This document shows, in pieces, positions 42,176 to 49,254 of a stretch of DNA of 64,000 nucleotides. The notes under the pieces are model-generated. The model saw only the letters and a list, made by a program, of their open reading frames with translations, did not search any database and was not told the origin of the DNA. Positions within the stretch are counted from its first letter, which is position 1. Each line of letters begins with the position of its first letter. The DNA is from Streptomyces thermolilacinus SPC6. Lineage in GTDB: Bacteria; Actinomycetota; Actinomycetes; Streptomycetales; Streptomycetaceae. The position numbers and the translations under genes are program-made. Location of the stretch: the NCBI RefSeq assembly GCF_000478605.2, contig NZ_ASHX02000001.1, positions 4,479,001 to 4,543,000 on the forward strand. Direction: 5' to 3'.

Positions 42176-44119
42176 GTGAACGACCAGAACAGCCAGTACG
42201 ACCCGTACTACCCGCCGCAGCCGCAGATCGTCGGCTACGACGAGTACGGGCAGCCGGTGTACCAGCAGGTCCAGCAGACCCAGCAGCCGCTCCCGTCCCA
42301 GCAGCCTCAGGCGTCCGAGGAGCAGGGCTACGGATACGGCTACGACCCGTACGCGCAGGCGGCCCAGCCGTACCCGGAGCCCCAGCCGTACCCCCAGGAC
42401 CAGCGGTACCAGGGCTACGAGGAGCGGGCGCAGGGGCAGGGCCAGCAGGGCTACGGCGGGTACGACCCGTACGGCTCCCAGCAGTGGCAGACCCCGCAGA
42501 ACCCGCCTACGCCTCAGGCCCCGCAGCCACCCCAGGCCGCGCAGTTCCCGTACGCCTCCCAGGTCCCGCAGCCCCCCGCCGCCCGGTCGTCGTCGGCCCA
42601 GCCCGCCCCGTCCACCAGCCCCGGCCAGGTGGCCGCGCCCGCGGGCGTACCCGAGCAGCGCCGCCCCGCGCCCGACGCCGACGGTTCCACCGAGCCGCCC
42701 GCGGAGCGCCCGGCCCCCGATGCCCCGCGCACCGGCCGTCGCGCCGCCGCCGGCGACCGCCGCACCGCCCCCAGTGACCGCCCGGACCCCCGTGACAGCC
42801 GGGACTCCGGAGACGCCAAGGGAACCCGGGAAGAGCGGGACACGAGTGACGGCGGGGACTACCGGACCGAGCAGTTCGCCTTCGTCGACGAGTCCAACGA
42901 GGAGTCCGAGGACGTCATCGACTGGCTCAAGTTCACCGAGAGCCGCTCCGAGCGCCGCGAGGAGGCCAAGCGGCGCGGCCGCAACCGGATCGTCGCCCTG
43001 TGCGTCGTCCTCGCCCTTGCCCTCGTCGGTGGTGTCGGCTACCTCTGGTACGCGGGCCTGCTCCCCGGCTTGTCCAAGGAGGACGCCCAGCAGGGCACGG
43101 CCACGGCGACCGGCCCGCAGAAGCGTGACGTGATCGTCCTGCACCTGCACAACACCAAGGACGAGGCCACGTCCACGGCCCTCCTGGTGGACAACGCCAC
43201 CACGAAGCAGGGCACCACCGTCCTGCTGCCGAACGCCCTCGCCGTCACGAACGACGACGGGACCACCACCACCCTCGGCAAGTCCGTCGACGACGACGGC
43301 TCCTCCGGCACCCGCGAGGCTATCGGCGCCCTCCTCGGCACGAAGATCACCGGCACGTGGCGGCTCGACACGCCCTACCTGGAGAACCTGGTCGAACTCG
43401 TCGGAGGCATCGACCTCACCACCGACGCCGAGGTGCCCGCCGCCAAGGAGGGCGAGGACCCCGTCGTGCGGAAGGGTGAGAACCAGACGCTCGACGGGCG
43501 CATGGCCGTCGCCTACGCCACGTACCGCGGGCCGGGCGAGTCCGAGACCGCCCAGCTCCAGCGGTTCGGCCAGGTCGTGCACGGGGTGCTCCGCAAGATG
43601 TCTGACGACCCCGAGAACGCCACCGTGACGGTCCGGTCCCTGGCGCAGATCCTCGACCCGTCGCTCCCCGAGAAGGACCTCGGCGCCTCGCTGGCCAAAC
43701 TCGCCGAGCACGCCAGGACCGGGGCGTACAAGACCGCGCTGCTGCCCGTGCAGGGCGACGGGCGGCTCACCGAGGACGCCACCCGCAGCGTGGTGAAGGA
43801 CATCCTGGGCGGCTCCGTCAGCCCTCCCGAGCCGGGCTCCGTGGTCCGGGTCGGCGTCCGCAACGCCAGCGGTGACGACGACGCCACGGAAACGGCTCGG
43901 ATCGTTCTGGTCAACGGCGGATACGCCGTGATCGACGGCGGCAGGGCCGACGGCACGGAGAGCACCTCCGAGGTCGTCTACGCCGACGCGGCGCAGAAGG
44001 CCAAGGCGGAGGAGGTCGCCAAGACGCTCGGGCTCCCCGCGCGCGCCGTCCGCAAGGGCGAGGCCTCCGCGAACGCCGAAGTCACCGTCATCCTGGGCAA
44101 GGACTACAAGGCCGAGTGA
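42176..44119 (+). CDS. LytR-CpsA-Psr-like membrane protein with LytR_C domain
   Basis: 647 residues. Residues 1-230 are a cytoplasmic Gln/Tyr/Pro-rich then Arg/Asp-rich disordered region; a membrane helix lies at about 275-300 (RIVALCVVLALALVGGVGYLWYAG). Residues about 320-530 resemble the LCP domain that attaches teichoic acid or arabinogalactan-type polymers to peptidoglycan, but the usual RxDT and R-x-R-x5-GDxxR-x2-RQ motifs are degenerate (STALLVDNAT; YRGPGESETAQLQRFGQ). Residues about 555-645 are a LytR_C domain (VRVGVRNASGDDDATETARIVLVNGGYAV). GTG start with GGAGAGG 7 nt upstream. Cotranscribed with nadD and probably rsfS. Whether it still transfers polymers is uncertain. Confidence 0.8.
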   Translation: MNDQNSQYDPYYPPQPQIVGYDEYGQPVYQQVQQTQQPLPSQQPQASEEQGYGYGYDPYAQAAQPYPEPQPYPQDQRYQGYEERAQGQGQQGYGGYDPYGSQQWQTPQNPPTPQAPQPPQAAQFPYASQVPQPPAARSSSAQPAPSTSPGQVAAPAGVPEQRRPAPDADGSTEPPAERPAPDAPRTGRRAAAGDRRTAPSDRPDPRDSRDSGDAKGTREERDTSDGGDYRTEQFAFVDESNEESEDVIDWLKFTESRSERREEAKRRGRNRIVALCVVLALALVGGVGYLWYAGLLPGLSKEDAQQGTATATGPQKRDVIVLHLHNTKDEATSTALLVDNATTKQGTTVLLPNALAVTNDDGTTTTLGKSVDDDGSSGTREAIGALLGTKITGTWRLDTPYLENLVELVGGIDLTTDAEVPAAKEGEDPVVRKGENQTLDGRMAVAYATYRGPGESETAQLQRFGQVVHGVLRKMSDDPENATVTVRSLAQILDPSLPEKDLGASLAKLAEHARTGAYKTALLPVQGDGRLTEDATRSVVKDILGGSVSPPEPGSVVRVGVRNASGDDDATETARIVLVNGGYAVIDGGRADGTESTSEVVYADAAQKAKAEEVAKTLGLPARAVRKGEASANAEVTVILGKDYKAE

Positions 44120-44158
44120 TGGTTTGCCGGGCTGTCGGCGGCACGTGAGACCCTTGAG

Positions 44159-44665
44159 GTGTCCTTGACCGCCGACGAAAGCCTGCTTGTGACCGCCACC
44201 TCCCGATCCATCGAGCTCGTCAACGCCGCCGCCCAGGCGGCCGCCGACCGGCTCGCGCACGACATCATCGCGTACGACGTCAGTGACGTGCTGTCGATCA
44301 CCGACGCCTTCCTGCTCGCCTCCGCGCCCAACGACCGCCAGGTCAAGTCCATCGTGGACGAGATCGAGGAGCGGCTGAACAAGGAGCTGGGCGCCAAGCC
44401 GGTCCGCCGTGAGGGCGACCGCGAGGCCCGCTGGGTCCTCCTCGACTACGTGGACATCGTCGTCCACGTCCAGCACAGCGAGGAGCGCGTCTTCTACGCG
44501 CTGGAGCGGCTCTGGAAGGACTGCCCCGAGCTGCCGCTGCCCGAGGACGCCGTGAAGACCCGCGGCAAGGCCGCGGAGCACGCCGCGCTCACCGGCGCCG
44601 ACGGAGCCGACGGCTTCGGCCCCGACGGCCTGCCCGGCGACGGAACGGACGGTGAGCTGCGCTGA
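44159..44665 (+). CDS. rsfS: Ribosomal silencing factor RsfS
   Basis: 168 residues; binds L14 and blocks subunit joining when nutrients are low. RsfS signature: ADRLAHDIIAYDVSDVLSITDAFLLASAPNDRQVKSIVDEIEE and VLLDYVDIVVHVQHSEERVFYALERLW. The C-terminal 40 residues are a Gly/Asp-rich extension common in actinomycetes. Start taken at GTG 44159; TTG 44165 is an alternative with better spacing from GAGG. The stop overlaps the CTG that starts the next gene. Confidence 0.94.
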   Translation: MSLTADESLLVTATSRSIELVNAAAQAAADRLAHDIIAYDVSDVLSITDAFLLASAPNDRQVKSIVDEIEERLNKELGAKPVRREGDREARWVLLDYVDIVVHVQHSEERVFYALERLWKDCPELPLPEDAVKTRGKAAEHAALTGADGADGFGPDGLPGDGTDGELR

Positions 44666-45315
44666 GCGCCACCAAGGGCGGCAGGGGCCGCCGCATCGTC
44701 CTCTGGCGCCACGGCCAGACCTCCTGGAACCTGGAGCGCCGCTTCCAGGGCAGCACCGACATCGAGCTGACCGAGACGGGCCTCGCCCAGGCCCGCCGGG
44801 CCGCCCGGCTGCTCGCCGCCCTCAGGCCGGACGCGATCATCGCCTCCGACCTGAAGCGGGCCGCGGCCACGGCGGCCGAGCTCGCCGCGATCACGGGGCA
44901 CCAGGTCAGCCATGACGCCGCGCTCCGGGAGACGTACGCGGGCGTCTGGCAGGGCCTGACCCACGAGGAGATCCTCGCCCGCCACGGCGACGAGTACCGC
45001 GCGTGGAAGCGGGGCGAGCCCGTACGGCGGGGCGGCGGCGAGCTGGAGACCGAGGTCGCCGACCGGGCGGCGCCCCTCGTGCTGGAGCACGTCGGGAAGC
45101 TGCCCGAGGACGGCACGCTCGTCGTGGTCAGCCACGGCGGCACGATCCGCACCACGATCGGCCGGCTCCTCGGCCTCGACCCGCACCACTGGGAGAGCTT
45201 CGGCGGTCTGTCCAACTGCTGCTGGTCGGTCCTGGGAGAGGGCGCGCGGGGCTGGCGGCTGCTGGAGCACAACGCCGGCACGCTCCCCGAGCCGGTCCTC
45301 GGCGACGACGACTGA
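44662..45315 (+). CDS. Histidine phosphatase (phosphoglycerate-mutase-like), CTG start
   Basis: 217 residues. Histidine-phosphatase superfamily: IVLWRHGQTSWNLERRFQGSTDIELTETG (catalytic RHG), ASDLKRAAATA, the Glu in ALRETYAGVWQG, and VVVSHGGTIRTTIGRLLGL (second catalytic His). In this frame a TGA lies at 44653-44655 and there is no ATG, GTG or TTG before the RHG motif; the only plausible start is CTG 44662, which overlaps the rsfS stop (CTGA). GGTGAG lies 5-10 nt before it. So translation is probably coupled to rsfS through a rare CTG start. Substrate unknown (phospho-sugar, phosphoglycerate or similar). Confidence 0.85.
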   Translation: MSATKGGRGRRIVLWRHGQTSWNLERRFQGSTDIELTETGLAQARRAARLLAALRPDAIIASDLKRAAATAAELAAITGHQVSHDAALRETYAGVWQGLTHEEILARHGDEYRAWKRGEPVRRGGGELETEVADRAAPLVLEHVGKLPEDGTLVVVSHGGTIRTTIGRLLGLDPHHWESFGGLSNCCWSVLGEGARGWRLLEHNAGTLPEPVLGDDD

Positions 45316-45322
45316 CCCGGAT

Positions 45323-45352
45323 TTCACTTTCGGGCAGGTGACAGGCTAAAGT
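45323..45352 (+). promoter_or_regulatory. Promoter of first tRNA-Ala
   Basis: TTCACT (45323-45328) and TAAAGT (45347-45352), spacer 18 nt, 36 nt before the mature tRNA. Confidence 0.6.
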
Positions 45353-45388
45353 TCTTCTTGTTCGCAGCGCGGAGCGCGAAGAACACGA

Positions 45389-45461
<73 letters not shown>

Positions 45462-45470
45462 CAGTCAGGA

Positions 45471-45500
45471 ATCCCGTCCCCGGCAGGGGGCGGGATTTCT
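45471..45500 (+). terminator. tRNA-Ala terminator
   Basis: Eleven-base-pair stem (45471-45481 with 45486-45496, one G-U) and loop GGCA, followed by TTTCTT. Confidence 0.85.
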
Positions 45501-45667
45501 TCGTACGGGCTCCTGTCCCTCCGCCTTCCCCGGTCCCTGCCGGCACTCTCCGGAGCTTCGCGGGACGGACGCCGTGCCTCTCACCTGACGTCGCTGCCGC
45601 CCCGCCGGGGCCATGGCAGAATCGGACGGCCGGAGGGGGCTACGGACCGGACGGGAGGGAGTGCGCG

Positions 45668-45832
45668 ATGGCCGCCAGCAGATTCGAGGATCCCACCGAC
45701 CGGCTCGTCACCACACAGGCGCGCACCGGCCTCGTCTGCCGTGCCTGCGGTTCCTCGGACGTCGCCCAGGTGCTCGGTGACAACGGCGGCGTGACCTACG
45801 TCTGCACGTCCTGCGGCCACAGCTGGAGCTGA
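45668..45832 (+). CDS. Zinc-ribbon mini-protein
   Basis: 54 residues. Two CxxC pairs (LVCRACGSSD and YVCTSCGHSWS) form a complete zinc ribbon resembling TFIIS/RPB9 or L37-type ribbons, so it may bind nucleic acid or a protein partner. ATG preceded by GGGAGGGAG 6-14 nt upstream. Followed 3 nt later by a second Cys-pair mini-protein, almost certainly in one operon. Function unknown. Confidence 0.78.
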   Translation: MAASRFEDPTDRLVTTQARTGLVCRACGSSDVAQVLGDNGGVTYVCTSCGHSWS

Positions 45833-45835
45833 TCA

Positions 45836-46069
45836 ATGGGTGCACACAGGCGGAAGTGCGACTGGTGCGGCAGTGGCACGCCGATCGTCCGCGACATGGA
45901 ACCGGTCAACCCGGAGTACCAGTACTGGTGCGAGGAGTGCGCGCGGGCGCTGATCATAAAAGGCGACCCCATCGAGACGTACCGCGAGCTCGAAGGGGAG
46001 CCGATCTACGGGCGCCTGCTCGACGAGCACTGCACCCTCAAGCGCTTCTACTCGTTCGCGACGGCCTGA
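45836..46069 (+). CDS. Second Cys-pair mini-protein
   Basis: 77 residues: KCDWCGSGTPIV and YWCEECARALIIKG give two CxxC pairs of a treble-clef or ribbon zinc site, followed by an acidic tail (DPIETYRELEGEPIYGRLLDEHC). Starts 3 nt after the zinc-ribbon gene, so translation is coupled. No ribosome site of its own except GGAGC within the end of the upstream gene. Function unknown. Confidence 0.72.
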   Translation: MGAHRRKCDWCGSGTPIVRDMEPVNPEYQYWCEECARALIIKGDPIETYRELEGEPIYGRLLDEHCTLKRFYSFATA

Positions 46070-46078
46070 GCCCGTCCC

Positions 46079-46153
46079 TCAAGCCGTCTGCCCCTCAAGC
46101 CGTCCGCCCCTTCAAGCCGTCCGCCTCTCAAGCCGTCGGCCTCTCAAGTCGTC
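46079..46153 (+). repeat. Five tandem copies of TCAAGCCGTC
   Basis: Copies at 46079, 46095, 46112, 46128 and 46144 (last one TCAAGTCGTC), period 16-17 bp, between converging genes. The fourth copy supplies the stop codon of the minus-strand GT87 gene. Confidence 0.9.
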
Positions 46154-47399
46154 CTCCACCGGCCCGCGTCCGCGCGGTCCACACGGCGAACACGCCCAAC
46201 AGGGCAAGACCCAGCAGCGTGTAGAGACCGGAGGCGAGCATCTGCCAGCCGTTCTGGTGCAGTTCGAGCCGTACCGGCGCGGGGGCGTGCGGCACCCACC
46301 ACAGGGCGAACGACCCGAACACCAGCGCCGTCCCGGCCGTCCACGCGGGGTGGACGCGCGTGGCGAGCAGGATCAGCGCCGGCACGCACCACACCCAGTG
46401 GTGCGACCACGAGATCGGGCTCACCAGCAGCGCCGTCACCGCGCACGCCACCACCGCCACCGGCCGGTCGCCGCGCAGCGCCGCCAGCGCCGCCACGCAG
46501 ACCCCGGTGAGCCCCACGACGGCCGCCGCGACCACCCACCACACCCCCGGGTCCGTCGTGTGCAGCAGCCGCGCCAGCACCCCGCTGAGCGACTGGTTGG
46601 CCGTCTCCTCGGTGCGGCCGACCCGACCCGTCTCGAAGATCATCTCGGTCCAGAAGCGGCGCGAGTCGTACGGGAGGACCACCGCCGACGCGACCGTCAC
46701 CACCAGGAACGCCGTCGTCGCCCGCACCGCCCGGCGCAGCCACTCGTTCCACCACGGCGCGAAACCGTCGCTCCGCGCGCGTAGGACCCCCACAACGAAC
46801 AGCAGCACCACGAAGAGCCCCGGTGTGAGCTTCACCGCGGTGGCGATCCCTATGCCCACCCCGACCCAGCGGCTGTCCGCCCGCCGCGTCAGGTCCCACA
46901 GCACCGCGACCGCCATCAGCAGATTGATCTGCCCGTACCGGAACGTCTGCCACACCGGCTCGCACCACACGAGGACCGCCGCCAGCCACAGAGCCGCCCC
47001 CGGCCGCGTCCAGAACGCCCCGCCCCGGCGCAGGGCGTCCGGCCCGTGCGACACCACCAGCCGCAGCGACAGATGCGTCAGCGCGACCAGCAGCAGCAGG
47101 TTCCCCAGCGTCGCGAGCGCCCGCATCTCGGACACGCCGACCAGCGTCAGCGGCGTGAACAGCAGCGCGGCGAACGGCGGATACGTCATCGGCAGGTTCG
47201 CCGACGTGGCCCGCATCGCGTACAGGTCCCCGCCCGCCAGGGCCGTCGCCCCCTCGGCGCGGTACACCGACAGGTCGAGCATCGTCACATGCGCGGCCCG
47301 CTGCGCCGCCCAGAAGGCGACGAACGACAGCAGGCAGGTGCCCAGAGCGGCCAGCGGCAGGCTCCGGACGCGGGTTCGTGCGGTCACGGTCGCGGTCAC
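46128..47399 (-). CDS. GT87-type membrane mannosyltransferase
   Basis: 423 residues with about ten membrane helices. GT-C features of the polyprenyl-phosphate-mannose-dependent GT87 family: DLSVYRAEGATALAGGDLYAM (first-loop Asp), MTYPPFAALLFTPL, WQTFRYGQINLLMAVAVLWDL, KLTPGLFVV and SWSHHWVWCVPALILL. It would add mannose to a lipid or glycan on the outer membrane face; actinobacterial relatives act on phosphatidylinositol mannosides or arabinans. A longer frame runs to 47540 beside the tRNA; GTG 47399 is preferred since TAGCGT lies eight bases before it and the first helix follows at residue 12. The stop lies inside a tandem repeat. Confidence 0.82.
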   Translation of the reverse strand: MTATVTARTRVRSLPLAALGTCLLSFVAFWAAQRAAHVTMLDLSVYRAEGATALAGGDLYAMRATSANLPMTYPPFAALLFTPLTLVGVSEMRALATLGNLLLLVALTHLSLRLVVSHGPDALRRGGAFWTRPGAALWLAAVLVWCEPVWQTFRYGQINLLMAVAVLWDLTRRADSRWVGVGIGIATAVKLTPGLFVVLLFVVGVLRARSDGFAPWWNEWLRRAVRATTAFLVVTVASAVVLPYDSRRFWTEMIFETGRVGRTEETANQSLSGVLARLLHTTDPGVWWVVAAAVVGLTGVCVAALAALRGDRPVAVVACAVTALLVSPISWSHHWVWCVPALILLATRVHPAWTAGTALVFGSFALWWVPHAPAPVRLELHQNGWQMLASGLYTLLGLALLGVFAVWTARTRAGGGRLERPTA

Positions 47400-47407
47400 A
47401 TGCGCCG

Positions 47408-47413
47408 ACGCTA
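47408..47413 (-). promoter_or_regulatory. -10 element, leaderless GT87 gene
   Basis: TAGCGT on the minus strand, eight bases before the GTG at 47399. Confidence 0.45.
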
Positions 47414-47455
47414 CCCGCCCGGAGAGCTCCCCGGTCGGGGGTGTGGACAACCGAT

Positions 47456-47486
47456 TTGGTGAACCACCGGGGGGACCGTGTAATGT
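47456..47486 (+). promoter_or_regulatory. Promoter of second tRNA-Ala
   Basis: TTGGTG (47456-47461) and TAATGT (47481-47486), spacer 19 nt, 59 nt before the mature tRNA. Confidence 0.5.
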
Positions 47487-47545
47487 TCTCTGTGTCGCCG
47501 CGAGGGAAGCCCGCCAGGGAAGCCGAGCAGGACGGCACACCGCAA

Positions 47546-47618
<73 letters not shown>

Positions 47619-47626
47619 CAGCCCGA

Positions 47627-47660
47627 GAAGGCGGGCCATCCGATAGGATGGCCCGCCTTC
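47627..47660. terminator. Terminator between tRNA-Ala and redox gene
   Basis: Perfect 15-bp stem (47627-47641 with 47646-47660), loop GATA. Serves the tRNA and the converging NuoF-like gene. Confidence 0.85.
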
Positions 47661-47673
47661 CTCATGTCCGGGC

Positions 47674-49254
47674 TCAACCCCGGCCGCTGCCCAGCGCCTT
47701 GCGGTTCGAGGTCGGCAGCGCCGGACGCTCCCTCGGCGCACCCGCCTGCTCCAGGCGCAGCGCCAGCGCGGGACACCGGCGTACGGCCCGCTGCGCGGCG
47801 CCCCGCAGATGCGTCGGCACCGACGCCTCGGCGAGCACCGGGAAACCGTCCGCGCCCATGCGGATCAGCTCCGGCACGATGTCCGCGCACAGTCCGTGCC
47901 CCTGGCACAGCGTCCAGTCCACGGCCAGCCGCTCACCGCTCGGGATCGACTCCTCGGCGTTCTCGTAACCGGGCGAGGGCAGCGGCAGGACACCCGTCGT
48001 CGGGCGGCCGCACCCCCCGTCCAGGACATGCGCCGCCAGATCGTCCGTGAACGCCGACAGCGTGGACGAGAAGAACCGGGCCGAGCCGTCGGGGTGCTTG
48101 CACGCGCCGCGGCCCTTCACGGCCTGTACGACCTCGCGCAGCGCCTCCAGCGCCGCCGGGCCGCCGCCGCCCAGCACGTCCGACAGGCCGCCCGCCGCGG
48201 CGGGCAGGCCCAGGCGGCACGGACCGCACTGCCCGGCCGTCTCCGCGGCCAGCCAGTTCGCCACCCGCTGCGCCTCGCCCAGCGGGCAGGTCTCCGGGCC
48301 GATCGGGAGGATCGCCCCCGCGCCCAGGGAGCCGCCCACGGCGGCCAGGGAGGCGCGCGACACGACCGCGTTGTGCACGGCGGCCGAGTCGATCCAGTTG
48401 CCGTGGTAGCCGCCCGTGAGCACGCCCTGCGGCACCGGCGGCGCGCCGGCCAGCTGGAGCACGTACCGCAGCGGGACGCCCGTCGGGACCTCCACCACCA
48501 TCGGCCTGGCGACGGCCCCGGACAGCGTCAGCAGCACCGTCCCCGGCTCGCCCTCCAGACCGGCGTTCGCGTACCGGGAGGCGCCGATCCGGGCGGCCAC
48601 GGCGAGCTGCGCGAACGTCTCCGCGTTCGACAGCAGGGTCGGGGCGCCGCCCACGCCCGTCTCGGAGGCGCGCTCGCGGCGGCCCGGCGGCAGGGCGGGG
48701 CCGCCGCCGATGGCGCGGATCACCGACGACGCCTCACCCGACACCATCCGCTCCGGCGTACGCACCACCCGCGCGCGCAGCTGCTGCCCGCGCCGGTCGG
48801 ACAGACCGCGCTCGGCGAGCGCCGCCCGGATGGATATCTCCGTCGAGTTGCGGGTCACGGCGACGACCAGCGTGCGGGCGCCGAGCGCCTCGGCCGCCAG
48901 CAGGGCGCCGTCGAGGATGAGGTGCGGGGCGCGGTTGAGGAGAACCGTGTCCTTGCGGCAGGCGGGCTCGCCCTCGCTGCCGTTGACGACGACGACCGGC
49001 CGCACCCCGCGGCGTATCGCCGCCTCGGCGACGGCGCGCAGCTTCCGCGCGAACGGGAAACCGGCGCCTCCCCGGCCGCGCAGGGCGATCTCGTCGGCGA
49101 GCCGGGCCAGCCGCTCCCCGCCCATCGGCTCCAGAGGCCCGTGGACCTTCAGGTGCATGGCCAGGTCCAGCCGCTCGGTCAGGTCGAAGCCCTGGGTGAG
49201 CTGGGGGAGGCCGACGACACGGACCTCGGGGACGTCGGGCAGAGGGGCGTTCAC
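47674..49254 (-). CDS. NuoF-like flavoprotein fused to a ferredoxin
   Basis: 526 residues. Residues 1-430 follow the 51-kDa subunit of complex I: EIALRGRGGAGFPFARKLRAV (FMN/NADH loop), VVNGSEGEPACRKDTVLLNRAPHLILDGALL, ASSVIRAIGGGPALPP, the SLBB strand TGVPLRYVLQLAG and the Fe-S region TAGQCGPCRLG ... GACKHPDG. The normal site is CxxCxxC...C; here the first Cys is Ala, so three ligands remain. Residues about 450-526 are a single-cluster ferredoxin of the [3Fe-4S] type (VDWTLCQGHGLCADIVPELI ... RRCPALAL). It should pass electrons from NAD(P)H through FMN and Fe-S to a partner. GTG overlaps the stop of the membrane gene upstream (GTGA), so they are translationally coupled and probably one complex. 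Confidence 0.82.
   Translation of the reverse strand: MNAPLPDVPEVRVVGLPQLTQGFDLTERLDLAMHLKVHGPLEPMGGERLARLADEIALRGRGGAGFPFARKLRAVAEAAIRRGVRPVVVVNGSEGEPACRKDTVLLNRAPHLILDGALLAAEALGARTLVVAVTRNSTEISIRAALAERGLSDRRGQQLRARVVRTPERMVSGEASSVIRAIGGGPALPPGRRERASETGVGGAPTLLSNAETFAQLAVAARIGASRYANAGLEGEPGTVLLTLSGAVARPMVVEVPTGVPLRYVLQLAGAPPVPQGVLTGGYHGNWIDSAAVHNAVVSRASLAAVGGSLGAGAILPIGPETCPLGEAQRVANWLAAETAGQCGPCRLGLPAAAGGLSDVLGGGGPAALEALREVVQAVKGRGACKHPDGSARFFSSTLSAFTDDLAAHVLDGGCGRPTTGVLPLPSPGYENAEESIPSGERLAVDWTLCQGHGLCADIVPELIRMGADGFPVLAEASVPTHLRGAAQRAVRRCPALALRLEQAGAPRERPALPTSNRKALGSGRG

Noticed and set aside
42158..44581. 807-codon open frame on the minus strand across the LCP-like and rsfS genes
   Set aside because: Shadow frame; plus strand encodes recognisable LCP, LytR_C and RsfS domains with ribosome sites.
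47400..47540. N-terminal extension of the GT87 protein up to the tRNA
   Set aside because: Would overlap the tRNA promoter; extension is Pro/Arg-rich without homology, and a -10 element lies just before GTG 47399.
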